Positions 53,966 through 63,432 of a stretch of 64,000 bases of DNA are shown here, in pieces; the stretch's first letter is position 1, and each line of letters opens with the position of its first letter. The notes beneath the pieces were generated by a model. It saw only the letters and a list, made by a program, of their open reading frames with translations. It made no database searches and was not told the origin of the DNA. A program made the position numbers and the translations under genes. This DNA comes from JALJPB01 sp034111045 (GTDB lineage: Bacteria > Pseudomonadota > Gammaproteobacteria > Enterobacterales > Alteromonadaceae). The stretch covers positions 1-64,000 of the forward strand of contig JAWUYA010000033.1 of the NCBI GenBank assembly GCA_034111045.1. The letters run 5' to 3'.

Positions 53966-54960
53966 TTAGTTGACTACATTACCATCGGTAACGGTAATAA
54001 CTTGACCACAGAATAAGGGTAATCGAGCAACTGGATTTTGCATTTCTTGAGTGGCACGACATGCCATGGCTTCACCTAGAGCTTCAGGTCGAGAAATTGG
54101 ACTAAGATAGAAGCATGATGACCCGCCTTAAATCCTAACATACCAGAGCCAAAAGTGGTTTCACTACCCCCTCCATTACCACCCACTTCAATTAAGTGGA
54201 TGGGTTTGCGAGGCAGCCATTACTGCTAAATAGTTAATAGGGTCAGCGGAGTCAGTTACCGTTTGAACTGCAGAAGTAAATTGAGCAAAAACAGCTTCTA
54301 ATGCCCCTTGCTGTTCAAGGGTTAGTAAAGCATAGAAGTCTCGATAATAGCCGACCATCTCAGTTTTTTTTGGCGGAAATTTATCAAAGCCAACTAGGGC
54401 GGTATAACATTGGAACTCAAGAGATTATGCAAACGTTAAACTAGCTTAATCAAATCAGCAAAAGCCGGAAACTCCATTAAGAAATTATCGACCATAATAC
54501 CAAGCATTGCTAATGAATTAGAATAAATGCTAAACATAGTATCTAAGGCAGGATTTACAGGGGTGGTAGCTAGTGCTAAAAAGTTAATACCTGTAATAGC
54601 ACATAAAGAATGACCTAATAAATGTACCTTGGTGCCGTTAATATTGGCAATGGTACTTAAACCTAAAGGAAGCCCTAAGATGTCAACGGTACTTTGACGT
54701 AATCTATCACGGGTAGTCAGTAAACTGGCTAAATTCATATAATGAGTGGCAGAAACTGTTAATGCATTAATCTCATCAATACCGCTAGGAGCATTATCAG
54801 AACCTGTTATGTCAAAACCACGACTGCCATGTAAGGGGATGATCAATGGCAACAATGGCAAAGCCAAAAGTAGATAAAATTCCTATCATTGCTAGCATAT
54901 CTTTTTTTAGAGGTAATACTTTGTTGAAGAATAATCATAAGCTAAGCCCTTTCTGGCATA
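53966..54960 (-). pseudogene. Truncated, frameshifted Pla-1/cef-type extracellular lipase
   Basis: Fragments in several frames match, from memory, the C-terminal half of Pla-1/cef/VolA-type lipases. In order: MLAMIGILSTFGFAIVAIDH then PLHGSRGFDIT, SATHYMNLASLLTTRDRLRQ, VHLLGHSLCAITGINFLALA, SADPINYLAVMAAS, and a C-terminal block ending VITVTDGNVVN before a stop at 53966-53968. The nucleophile motif is GHSLC instead of GHSLG. Stops and frameshifts break it (near 54865, 54430, 54200 and 54120). The N-terminal half of the gene, including signal peptide, is absent upstream of about 54960. The open stretch 54436-54867 is only a piece of it. Confidence 0.85.
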
Positions 54961-55166
54961 GCCGTTAAAGCAGGTAAACCATGTAAACTATGTAAACCAA
55001 AGTTTGCACGAACAGTTAAACTTACCCAAGATTTAACAATGCGCTAGCCCTTTTTAGCTTTCTGATGATTGATTTTATCTTTTTTCTACAAATAGAGAAA
55101 TTTACTCGTCAGGCAACGTCCTAAAGGGTAGAATTACCCGCCTTTAAAGCCACCAATGAAACAAAA

Positions 55167-55904
55167 ATGTTCGACTATCAAATAAAAGAGAATTGCTTAA
55201 CCGGTAAAAACATACTGGTCACTGGCGCCGGTGATGGTATTGGCCGTCAAGCAGCATTAAGTTATGCAAAATTAGGTGCTACGGTTATTTTATTAGGAAA
55301 AACCGTCAAGAAATTAGAAACTGTTTATGATGAAATAATTGCTCAAGGAAGTAAAGAGCCTGCAATTATTCCACTTGATTTAAAAGGTGCGACTAAACAA
55401 AACTATAGTGATATGTCAGCTACAATTACTGAACAATTTGGTCAGTTAGATGGGCTGTTATTAAATGCGTCAATGTTAGGTGAATTAACTCCTTTTACTC
55501 AAATACATGAACAAATATTTAATGATGTGATGAAAGTAAATGTGAGCGCTCAATATTTAATGGCTCAGGCACTTATTCCAACACTGCTTTTAGCTAAAAA
55601 CGCTTCAATGGTATTTACCTCGTCAGGAGTGGGAACTCAAGGTCGAGCTTTCTGGGGCCCCTATAGTATTTCGAAATTTGCCACTGAAGGCATGATGCAA
55701 GTTATTGCTGATGAATATGAAAACACAGCATTACGGACCAATGCAATCAATCCAGGGGCAACAAACACCAATATGCGCGCCAGTGCTTTTCCTGCTGAAG
55801 ATAAAAGCACGTTAGCAACCGCAGTTGATATTATGCCGTTGTATGTTTATTTAATGAGTGATGAGAGCATTGCAGTTAACGGACAAACGTTAAAAGCCCA
55901 ATAA
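55167..55904 (+). CDS. yciK: SDR family oxidoreductase YciK
   Basis: 245 residues, matching E. coli YciK in length and motifs: LVTGAGDGIGRQAALSYAKLG (cofactor binding, about 18-38), LLLNASMLGELTPF in place of the usual NNAG, SSGVGTQGRAFWGPYSISKFA with the YxxxK pair, and RTNAINPGATNTNMRA. Physiological substrate unknown. It converges with fadD. Confidence 0.92.
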   Translation: MFDYQIKENCLTGKNILVTGAGDGIGRQAALSYAKLGATVILLGKTVKKLETVYDEIIAQGSKEPAIIPLDLKGATKQNYSDMSATITEQFGQLDGLLLNASMLGELTPFTQIHEQIFNDVMKVNVSAQYLMAQALIPTLLLAKNASMVFTSSGVGTQGRAFWGPYSISKFATEGMMQVIADEYENTALRTNAINPGATNTNMRASAFPAEDKSTLATAVDIMPLYVYLMSDESIAVNGQTLKAQ

Positions 55905-55909
55905 CAAAA

Positions 55910-55934
55910 CGTTTCACTATTGATATGTGAAACG
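55910..55934. terminator. Terminator between convergent yciK and fadD
   Basis: CGTTTCAC (55910-55917) pairs with GTGAAACG (55927-55934); on the minus strand it is followed by TTTTGTT. It probably serves fadD, and possibly yciK as well. Confidence 0.6.
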
Positions 55935-55962
55935 CCTCTTTGATTAATGAGGTGTCTAGTTA

Positions 55963-57618
55963 TTAACGTAGCTCTCTTCGTAAAATTTTACCTACATTGG
56001 TTTTAGGTAGATCATCTCTAAATTCGATTAATTTAGGTACTTTATAATTGGTTAAGTTTTTACGGCAATGATCAATTAACGATTTTTCATCAAGGTGCTC
56101 ATCTTTTTTCACCACAAATATCTTCACCAATTCACCTGATGAATCATTAGGGACTCCGATAGCTGCAGCTTCTAATACACCTTCATGCATCATAACAACC
56201 TCTTCAATCTCATTAGGAAAAACATTAAAACCTGACACTATGATCATGTCTTTTTTACGATCCACTATCTTGAAAAAACCATTCTTATCCATAGTGGCAA
56301 TATCGCCTGTTGCTAACCAACCCTCTTTTAAAATTTCATCTGTCGCTTCTTGCCGATTATAATAGCCGACCATAACCTGTGGACCTTTAACCCACATTTC
56401 ACCGGCTTCACCAATTTCAGCCTCTGTACCATCGTCTTTTACAATTCGGATATCCGTTGATGATGCAGGAAGCCCAATAGTGCCATTATAACTTTCTTGA
56501 TTATACGGACTTAATGTCACCATTGGCGAGCATTCTGTTAAGCCATAACCTTCGAGTAATTTAACTGAGGTCACTTGCTGCCAACGCTCTGCAACAGGAC
56601 GTTGTACTGCCATCCCCCCCCCCATAGCCATTTTTAAATGACTAAAGTCTAGATTTTTAAAACCGTCAGTATTTAATAAAGCATTGAATAAGGTATTGAC
56701 CCCGGTAATCGCTGTAAAGTGATACTTGGCTAATTCTTTAATAAAGGCAGGCATATCACGAGGATTGGTAATGAGTAAATTAGTCCCTCCTAAAGTGATG
56801 AATGTAAGGCAGTTAGCGGTTAATGCAAAAATATGATAAAGGGGTAATGCAGTCACTACTAATTCTTTACCTTCTTCTAATAATGGCTTAATAGCGGCTT
56901 TAGCTTGTTCTAAATTGGCCACCATGTTTCGATGAGAAAGCATCGCACCTTTTGAAACACCCGTGGTACCACCTGTGTATTGTAAAAAGGCAAGATCTTC
57001 TCCTTTTAAGGCCACCGGTGAAAAGGTCATATTTTTACCTTTTGCCAAAACGGTATTAAATTTTACGGTGTTAGTAAGATTAAATGCTGGTACCATTTTT
57101 TTAACGTATTTCACAACCGTATTAACCATCGCTCCTTTAACCAAACCAAGACGGTCACCTAGTGAGGTAATAATCACCTGCTCTATCGGTGTTTTATTAA
57201 TAATGGTTTCAAGGGTATAGGCAAAGTTTTCAATGATTAATATCGCTTTAGCACCAGAGTCTTTTAATTGATGCTCTAATTCGCGCGCAGTATATAAAGG
57301 ATTAACATTGACCACAGTGAGGCCAGCAAGCAGTGCACCAAACAAGGCAATAGGGTATTGCAAAGTATTAGGCACCATAATCGCAAATTTATCGCCTTTA
57401 ACTAACCCCAGCTCTTGTTGTAAATAGGCAGCAAAAGCTTGTGATTGAGCAGCAAGTTCAGTGTAACTAATTTCTGCACCCATATTAATAAAGGCAGTTC
57501 TATCGCCATAAACTTGAGTATATTTATTAAACATATCAACAAGAGAAGCATATTTATTGGGATCAATTTCGAATGGGACTCCAGGGGGATAACTTTTTTC
57601 TAACCAAATTTTTTCCAC
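55963..57618 (-). CDS. fadD: Long-chain fatty acid CoA ligase
   Basis: About 551 residues. I prefer the GTG at 57618 because GAGGAAG lies six bases upstream and the result, MEKIWLEKSYPPGVP, matches the FadD N-terminus; an ATG five codons earlier would put that site inside the gene. Seen: AMP-binding QYTGGTTGVSKGAMLSH, GYGLTECSP, ATGDIATMDKNGFFKIVDRKKDMI and C-terminal PKTNVGKILRREL with the catalytic Lys. It activates fatty acids for beta-oxidation at the inner membrane. Confidence 0.95.
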   Translation of the reverse strand: MEKIWLEKSYPPGVPFEIDPNKYASLVDMFNKYTQVYGDRTAFINMGAEISYTELAAQSQAFAAYLQQELGLVKGDKFAIMVPNTLQYPIALFGALLAGLTVVNVNPLYTARELEHQLKDSGAKAILIIENFAYTLETIINKTPIEQVIITSLGDRLGLVKGAMVNTVVKYVKKMVPAFNLTNTVKFNTVLAKGKNMTFSPVALKGEDLAFLQYTGGTTGVSKGAMLSHRNMVANLEQAKAAIKPLLEEGKELVVTALPLYHIFALTANCLTFITLGGTNLLITNPRDMPAFIKELAKYHFTAITGVNTLFNALLNTDGFKNLDFSHLKMAMGGGMAVQRPVAERWQQVTSVKLLEGYGLTECSPMVTLSPYNQESYNGTIGLPASSTDIRIVKDDGTEAEIGEAGEMWVKGPQVMVGYYNRQEATDEILKEGWLATGDIATMDKNGFFKIVDRKKDMIIVSGFNVFPNEIEEVVMMHEGVLEAAAIGVPNDSSGELVKIFVVKKDEHLDEKSLIDHCRKNLTNYKVPKLIEFRDDLPKTNVGKILRRELR

Positions 57619-57841
57619 AATGTACTTCCTCATTCTAAAATTATTTTAAAAAATAGATAATATGTATGATTACTTTCAATTATCTTTTTTATTTAGGGTT
57701 TTAAGTTAGCAAATTTTAACTGGTTGGGCCACTATTTTAAAACACTTGTTTAAAATGGTGCTGTCCCCCAAATACACTTTGAAACTAATACTATTACTGA
57801 GTTCTAATAAAATGCTGGACTAATAAAATATCTAGGGCCGA

Positions 57842-58729
57842 TTAACCTTTTATAAAGTTATTAATGAGTTGAGCTATTTCTTTTGGTTTTTCCATATGAA
57901 CATGATGGCCACCATCAATAGCATAATCAACAAAGTCACTAAACAAGGGACCAAAATGAGCAAGGCCATTGGTGATCATATTAAGTCCGGTTCCCTTAGT
58001 ACCATGCACTAATTGTACTGGGCAGTTAATATCTCGAATGAACTGCTCAGCTTGAGATAAAGTTAAACGATACGGGGAGGCATTTCTCAGACGACTATCG
58101 GCACGCCAAACATATCCTGGCCCTTCTTTAGTCAAACCTCTTTTAACAATAATTTTAGCTTGCTGATAATTCATATCACTCACAGCCACCCTCGCTTTAA
58201 TGGCTGACGCTGAGCTTGGATGTAACGTTTTGGTTTTTTTAATATTGGTATTATGTAAATAATTCGCGGCGTTCTTAAAGCGACTGATCATTCCTTGTCT
58301 TAGCTGAGCTGTGCTTTTTTCCGCTTCTGTAGTTATAAAACCAATAGAATCAAGCAGTGTTAATGATTTCACTCTTTCAGGAAATGATGCAGCAAAGGCA
58401 GAAGCAACCATACCACCCATTGAATGAGCAACTATGTCAATATTATGCCAATCATTTAATTCAAATAACTGAAGTAGATCATAGACCCAGTCAATAAAAT
58501 GATAATGAGCATCTTGAGAACGATGTGATGAAAAACCATGCCCCGGCCAATCAATAGCAATAATACGTTTGTTGGTTAAATAAGGTATTAAAGGGCTGAA
58601 ACTTGCGGCGTTATCTAACCAGCCATGCAGGCATAAAACCACCTCTCTGTCATCATCGCCACAAGCTAAACCTTGTAGTGATAATGGACCAATATCATAA
58701 CAAATTTCTTCTACTTTAATTGCTGACAT
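57842..58729 (-). CDS. Alpha/beta hydrolase
   Basis: A 295-residue soluble alpha/beta hydrolase. Seen: oxyanion-hole LCLHGWLDNAASF, IDWPGHGFS, nucleophile elbow VAHSMGGM with Ser near 104, and the catalytic His in DGGHHVHMEKP near the C-terminus. It resembles serine-hydrolase-like/epoxide hydrolase-type esterases; substrate unknown. It lies some 220 bp upstream of fadD on the same strand, which may suggest lipid ester metabolism but does not prove an operon. Confidence 0.88.
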   Translation of the reverse strand: MSAIKVEEICYDIGPLSLQGLACGDDDREVVLCLHGWLDNAASFSPLIPYLTNKRIIAIDWPGHGFSSHRSQDAHYHFIDWVYDLLQLFELNDWHNIDIVAHSMGGMVASAFAASFPERVKSLTLLDSIGFITTEAEKSTAQLRQGMISRFKNAANYLHNTNIKKTKTLHPSSASAIKARVAVSDMNYQQAKIIVKRGLTKEGPGYVWRADSRLRNASPYRLTLSQAEQFIRDINCPVQLVHGTKGTGLNMITNGLAHFGPLFSDFVDYAIDGGHHVHMEKPKEIAQLINNFIKG

Positions 58730-58806
58730 ATAAATTTATGACACTTATTTTTTTGCACTACTAGTTTATGGTAATGAATCACTGGGGGATTGAAGAAACG
58801 ATTAAG

Positions 58807-59502
58807 TTAGTAATGAACTTTAGCCTTGAACCGGCTAAGAAAAAATATCATTGCCAACGCAAGTGCCGACCATATAGTCACCCACAGTATCTCTGGAATA
58901 CCGGTTGCGGATGAAAGTGTTGCACCATCACCCAAATCTCTACCATCTAAAAGATATAACGGGCTAAACAGGCTATTAAGTAAAACGATAATACCAAGTA
59001 GTTGTACAAACTTTTGCAAGATTGTTAACTTCTTAAGCTTTATTGTCATAATAAACATGGTTAATAACAAGCCCAAAATAATGATAGTTAAAATATCTCT
59101 CGCCCAGAGTACAATGGAAGCAGAGAGTAAAAAGATAATAAAACCAGAGAACAATTGGGCCAGCCTTTGATGATGACCAGCAATGCCATAAATTAAGCCT
59201 CCCCAGAGAATAGCACCGGCATAGCCAAAAAAGCTAATAACAAAAGCACTGCCGCCCAGTGTGGTGCATAATCCGGCACCATTAGCGAATAATTGAATTT
59301 TAACTATCTCTCCACCAGTAGCAATGGCGGCTAAACCATGACCAATTTCGTGAAAGTAACTTTCTAACCAATTAAAAGGAATGGATACAATTGGAATTTG
59401 CCGGATAGCAACACCGGCAATGAGAAATAACCAAAACTGATGTTTTTGCCAAAATGAAAGTGATTTTAATTGCGGTGCAGAAGAATAATGCGAATCACGC
59501 AA
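58807..59502 (-). CDS. M50-type integral membrane metallopeptidase
   Basis: 231 residues, about six hydrophobic segments, with the zinc site YFHEIGHGLAAIATGG near 49-64 (HExxH). The late motif LLDGRDLGDGA may be the third ligand region (the LDG of site-2 proteases). It resembles the M50B group of small intramembrane proteases. Start is TTG after GGAG, overlapping the preceding small gene by eight bases, so coupled translation is likely. No anti-sigma factor target is adjacent. Substrate unknown. Confidence 0.8.
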   Translation of the reverse strand: MRDSHYSSAPQLKSLSFWQKHQFWLFLIAGVAIRQIPIVSIPFNWLESYFHEIGHGLAAIATGGEIVKIQLFANGAGLCTTLGGSAFVISFFGYAGAILWGGLIYGIAGHHQRLAQLFSGFIIFLLSASIVLWARDILTIIILGLLLTMFIMTIKLKKLTILQKFVQLLGIIVLLNSLFSPLYLLDGRDLGDGATLSSATGIPEILWVTIWSALALAMIFFLSRFKAKVHY

Positions 59503-59842
59503 GTAGGTCTACTCCAAAGACTTGCTTGATATTATCTTGCTGAGACTGGTTTTCAACCGATTGATAAGCAGCGATGGCCATGGTGTGTTGCTCATTTGGC
59601 TGATCATATCTGGTATTTCTAGTTTGTTGTGGTTCGGCTTGTTTAGCATCTTGACGCTGAACAAGCTCGAGTGCTTGAGGGTCAATATCTAAACGATCGT
59701 TTTGCTTTTGCTCTGATTTTTCATCTTTATCAAATTGTACACGAGTAAGTTCCTGCTGTTGATTAACAGGACTTTGTACTTTTTTGCTATTACTTATCTG
59801 ACTATTGATCGATAAGTTAAACGCTGAGTTTGATATTTGCAT
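59495..59842 (-). CDS. Small hydrophilic protein of unknown function
   Basis: 115 residues, rich in Gln, Asn, Lys and Asp, probably disordered except for the C-terminal AIAAYQSVENQ...IKQVFGVDLLA. No signal peptide or known domain. It starts 40 bp after tsaB ends and overlaps the M50-type gene. The coupling and operon position argue it is real. Confidence 0.65.
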   Translation of the reverse strand: MQISNSAFNLSINSQISNSKKVQSPVNQQQELTRVQFDKDEKSEQKQNDRLDIDPQALELVQRQDAKQAEPQQTRNTRYDQPNEQHTMAIAAYQSVENQSQQDNIKQVFGVDLLA

Positions 59843-59881
59843 ATGACTAATCTAACAAATTTTAACCACAGGTGACAGTAT

Positions 59882-60577
59882 TTATTTTCGTCCTGGTAAT
59901 TTTTTCCAAGACACTGTATCTCTCACATACACAGGTTGAGCATTTTCAGGCAATACACTTTCACCTTTTTTAAAGGCTAATGCGCCTATAACTAACATTG
60001 CTTTTGCCTCAGGAAATAATATTTCTGGTGAATGCTTAGTAGCGTTTAAGAGACTTAAGTCATTCGGATAAACATCCCAGCCGGTTCCTACACCATAGGC
60101 TTGTTGAACAACCTTTGATAACCTTTGTTTGACTTGATTAGGAGAGGTCACGGCCTCATTAATTTTAGATTGCATAATATTATTTTCATCAAGTTCATAG
60201 TAACCGTTATAAACCTCAGACATTCGGGCATCAATTACCGCAATCACTTTAGTTTGCTGATGATTTATATAGGCTAATTGCGCCATAGTTTGAAGTGTGG
60301 ATACGCCAATAAGCTTTAAATCTGCTGCAAAAGCCAAACCTTGCGCCACGCCAATGCCAATGCGCACACCAGTGAAGCTTCCGGGACCTTGACCAAAGAT
60401 CAAACCATCAAGTTGGCTTAACTTACACCCGGCTTCTTTTAATACATCATCAACCATAGGTAATAAACGAAGGCTGTGTGATTGAGGGCAGACTTCATAG
60501 CGACTAAAAACTTCATGGTTAAATTGTAAAGCAACTGAGCAAGCTTCTGTCGAGGCATCTATGGCCAAATAATTCAC
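59882..60577 (-). CDS. tsaB: tRNA threonylcarbamoyladenosine biosynthesis protein TsaB
   Basis: 231 residues from the GTG at 60577, which is preceded by GAGAG and yields MNYLAIDASTEACSVAL, the expected TsaB opening; a TTG eleven codons upstream is a less likely start. Seen: GQGPGSFTGVRIGIGVAQGLA near 68-88. An ASKHA-fold partner of TsaD in t6A37 formation on ANN-decoding tRNAs. It follows the yoaA-type helicase by about 50 bp, an arrangement also familiar in enterobacteria. Confidence 0.95.
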   Translation of the reverse strand: MNYLAIDASTEACSVALQFNHEVFSRYEVCPQSHSLRLLPMVDDVLKEAGCKLSQLDGLIFGQGPGSFTGVRIGIGVAQGLAFAADLKLIGVSTLQTMAQLAYINHQQTKVIAVIDARMSEVYNGYYELDENNIMQSKINEAVTSPNQVKQRLSKVVQQAYGVGTGWDVYPNDLSLLNATKHSPEILFPEAKAMLVIGALAFKKGESVLPENAQPVYVRDTVSWKKLPGRK

Positions 60578-60626
60578 GTTATTCTCTCTTCTTTTTAGGT
60601 AAACTAACAAACTTCAATGGAGTAAA

Positions 60627-62543
60627 CTAACCTGTAATCTCTTGTAAAAATTGTGCCGCTTGTTCTAAATTACGACTCCGCTTCATTACCGGTAAACTTT
60701 TCAAAAACACTTCACCATATGGGCGACTCACTAAACGGTCATCACAAATAACTAAAACGCCCTTATCACTGACATCTCGAATTAACCGCCCTACTCCTTG
60801 TTTTAAAGCAATAACGGCTTGAGGTAATTGAATTTGACTAAAGGGATCGTTGCCTTGACGTCTAACTTCTTCACATCTTGCTTGTAATAAGGGATCATCC
60901 GGTGATGCAAATGGCAATTTATCAATAATGACACAGGTAAGTTTATCCCCTCGTACATCGACACCTTCCCAAAAGCTAGCCGTTGCTAATAATACGGCCT
61001 GGGGGTCTTCAACAAATTGTGCAAGTAACTTTCCCTTAGCCATTTGCCCTTGAACAAGTAAAGGATTATCAATTTTTTCCGCTAAATGTTCCGCCACTTG
61101 ATTCATCACTCGGTAACTGGTGAATAACATAAAGCAAGCACCATTACTGGCGGCGATTAAAGGAATAGCAAGTTCGGCTAATGCCAAAGCTCTATTTTTA
61201 TTATTCGCTTCAGGTAAATAGCGAGGAACAATGAGTTGTGATTGTTTTTGGTAGTCAAAAGGGCTATCGAGAAGTAAGCTTTTTGCTCGCTGTAATCCTA
61301 GGTGTTTAGCAAAATGTTCAAACTTTCCATTGACCGCTAATGTTGCTGAAGTGAAAATCCAACCCGCGCATGAGTCTTTGACATAATCACTAAATTTTTC
61401 TGCAACCGTTAACGGTGTTTGATGTAACACGACATGCCGATGAGTTGTTTCATACCAAAAACTCATACTGTAATCGTCAAACTTCGCCATAATGTCGTAT
61501 TTACTCAGCAGCTTAACTGCACGTTCAAAACAATTATCAATAGCTTCGTTACGAGATACGCACAATTTTATCACTTGATAGAGAAAGTCGAGATCTATCT
61601 TTAGTCCTTGGAAACATTGTAAAAATACCGATTGCTTTGCTTTGTCACGCCAATTGCCTCGTTCGGGATCGTAATTAAATAATAATCTAAAGCTTTGTGC
61701 TGTTTTTTGTAATTTTTCAGCAGCCTTGCCTAACTGTTTAACATCCATTAGCGAGGTTCGATATACCTGTAAAACATCCACGCACAATTCAAGTAACTGA
61801 CGTGTTGAAAAAGCATCACCAAAATACTCACTGGCAATGTCAGGTATTTGATGTGCTTCATCAAAGATCATAACATCTGCTTTTGGTATTAACTCACCAA
61901 AACCAGTATCTTTTAAAGCCATGTCGGCAAAAAACAAGTGATGATTGACCACAACTAAATCAGCATCAATCGCTTTTTTACGGGCTTTAATAAGGTAACA
62001 ATCGTCGTAATCAGGACAATCTTTAGCTAAGCAGTTATCAACCGTACTGGTAACAAAAGGAAAAACAGGCGAATTTTCTTGCACACTGACCAACTCACCA
62101 ATGTCACCACTTTGCGTACTGTTTGCCCATGTTCTCACTTTTACCAAGTCTGTTAATGTTTCAGCATCAAGTTGACCTCGGGTTTCTTGGTATTGGTTTA
62201 GGCGATAACGACATAAATAATTGGCACGCCCTTTTAATAAAGCCATTTGAGCATTACTGGCCAACGCTTTACGAATAAGAGGAAGGTCTTTATGAAAGAG
62301 TTGTTCTTGTAAGTTTTTGGTGCCTGTTGAAACAATGATTTTTTTATCACTAAGCAGTGCTGGAATTAAATAGGCAAACGTTTTACCGGTACCTGTGCCT
62401 GCCTCAACAATTAATGACGATTTTTTATCAATAGCAAAAGCAACTTCAATAGCCATATCTGTTTGTGCTTGTCGGGGAGAAAAACCGTCAATGGCTTTAG
62501 CTAATATGCCTTGTGTTGAAAAGGCTATTTCTATCGGTGTCAT
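60627..62543 (-). CDS. yoaA: ATP-dependent DNA helicase YoaA (DinG/XPD family)
   Basis: 638 residues. Seen: PRQAQTDMAIEVA (Q-like motif), Walker A EAGTGTGKTFAYLIPAL near 43-60, Walker B MIFDEAHQIPD, FTSATL, and QAVIALKQGVGRLIRD. Four Cys (NYLCRY, then DNCLAKDCPDYDDCYL) fit the 4Fe-4S cluster of XPD-like helicases. YoaA in E. coli cooperates with the replisome clamp-loader subunit chi in repair of stalled forks. The pairing with tsaB supports orthology. Confidence 0.94.
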   Translation of the reverse strand: MTPIEIAFSTQGILAKAIDGFSPRQAQTDMAIEVAFAIDKKSSLIVEAGTGTGKTFAYLIPALLSDKKIIVSTGTKNLQEQLFHKDLPLIRKALASNAQMALLKGRANYLCRYRLNQYQETRGQLDAETLTDLVKVRTWANSTQSGDIGELVSVQENSPVFPFVTSTVDNCLAKDCPDYDDCYLIKARKKAIDADLVVVNHHLFFADMALKDTGFGELIPKADVMIFDEAHQIPDIASEYFGDAFSTRQLLELCVDVLQVYRTSLMDVKQLGKAAEKLQKTAQSFRLLFNYDPERGNWRDKAKQSVFLQCFQGLKIDLDFLYQVIKLCVSRNEAIDNCFERAVKLLSKYDIMAKFDDYSMSFWYETTHRHVVLHQTPLTVAEKFSDYVKDSCAGWIFTSATLAVNGKFEHFAKHLGLQRAKSLLLDSPFDYQKQSQLIVPRYLPEANNKNRALALAELAIPLIAASNGACFMLFTSYRVMNQVAEHLAEKIDNPLLVQGQMAKGKLLAQFVEDPQAVLLATASFWEGVDVRGDKLTCVIIDKLPFASPDDPLLQARCEEVRRQGNDPFSQIQLPQAVIALKQGVGRLIRDVSDKGVLVICDDRLVSRPYGEVFLKSLPVMKRSRNLEQAAQFLQEITG

Positions 62544-62621
62544 TTATTGGCAACAAGCTTATTATAAGATGAGGTAAAATAACGACCTCATAAAAAGTGA
62601 ATAAAGCCTATTATAATCAGC

Positions 62622-62653
62622 TTTTAATGCATTGAAAGATTTTTAATGCATTG
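62622..62653. repeat. 13-bp direct repeat
   Basis: TTTTAATGCATTG occurs at 62622-62634 and 62641-62653 (period 19), each containing the palindrome ATGCAT, between yoaA and the small gene downstream. Confidence 0.6.
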
Positions 62654-62663
62654 TATCGTTGGT

Positions 62664-62960
62664 TTAGACAAATATATCAAGATGCGGTTTGTGATTTTTA
62701 CTTTGAGTCATCACTGACTGTTCATTCTTAGTGTTTATGTTATCTGTTTGCTTATATTCTTGGGCATGGCCTTGGTTTTTTTGTTTGTTTTCTTGATGTT
62801 TTGCATCTGAAATAAAATAACAATCATGATTTTCAAGGTGATCAATATCTTCCTTTAACTGACCCGTTGCAGCCTCTTTTAATAATGCCTTAACTTTGAG
62901 GTGAGTCGGTTTAATTGGCAAGAGCACAACACGTGTTAATTGTGTGGTAAAAATATCCAT
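62664..62960 (-). CDS. Small protein of unknown function
   Basis: 98 residues, preceded by AAGGGG at a good distance from the ATG. The N-terminal half looks folded (MDIFTTQLTRVVLLPIKPTHLKV...LKEAATGQLKEDIDHLENHD); the remainder is Gln/Lys/Asn-rich and probably disordered. No domain recognised. It precedes yoaA on the same strand with a 120-bp gap. Confidence 0.6.
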   Translation of the reverse strand: MDIFTTQLTRVVLLPIKPTHLKVKALLKEAATGQLKEDIDHLENHDCYFISDAKHQENKQKNQGHAQEYKQTDNINTKNEQSVMTQSKNHKPHLDIFV

Positions 62961-63194
62961 TAAAAATCCCCTTTACTGAAAGTCATAAATTGAGTTATTC
63001 ATTTGTTAATGAACCCTAATAATTAGTCTCATAATAACACTATCGGCAAAAAATTAATAAATGTTAATATCATATACATTTTTGTCATAAAAAAACGAGA
63101 AGAAAAGCTTGCGAGCTAGCAAAATTCCTCGTATTGTGTATGATGCATGCATATTATGATTTCATGCTGTAAAAATAAATTTAACGAGCTTATT

Positions 63195-63242
63195 ATGACT
63201 GTTAACCTGAACATGCTGCATCATCACCATCATAAAAATTAG
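63195..63242 (+). CDS. hisL: his operon leader peptide
   Basis: A 15-residue frame, MTVNLNMLHHHHHKN, with five consecutive His codons, placed 190 bp before hisG and followed by an attenuator hairpin. This is the classical arrangement: stalling at His codons when charged tRNA-His is scarce prevents terminator formation. Confidence 0.93.
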   Translation: MTVNLNMLHHHHHKN

Positions 63243-63310
63243 CCACTCAAGTATATACACTGAGGGGTTATCGACCTTTCAGTGGATTAGTTAAATTTAC
63301 ACCAAATTCT

Positions 63311-63346
63311 AAACCCCCGGAAGAGTCAATCTCTCTCGGGGGTTTT
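63311..63346 (+). terminator. his operon attenuator
   Basis: AACCCCCG and CGGGGGTT form the stem base, with a partly paired GAAGAG/CTCTCT interior and a TCAAT loop, followed by TTTTCGCATTTT. It lies 70 bp after the leader peptide stop and 87 bp before hisG. Confidence 0.9.
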
Positions 63347-63432
63347 CGCATTTTATAGTATTTAAAATTGTATATACATGCGAAACATTATGAAACACAA
63401 AAATATTATAGATTCTACACAGGAAAGACAAG

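Noticed and set aside
54436..54867. A 143-codon frame resembling a complete small hydrolase
   Set aside because: It is only the middle of a lipase pseudogene whose N- and C-terminal parts continue in other frames.
57719..57736. AACTGGTTGGGCCACTAT upstream of fadD, reminiscent of a FadR operator
   Set aside because: The symmetry is too poor, and it lies about 100 bp upstream of the start with no second site.
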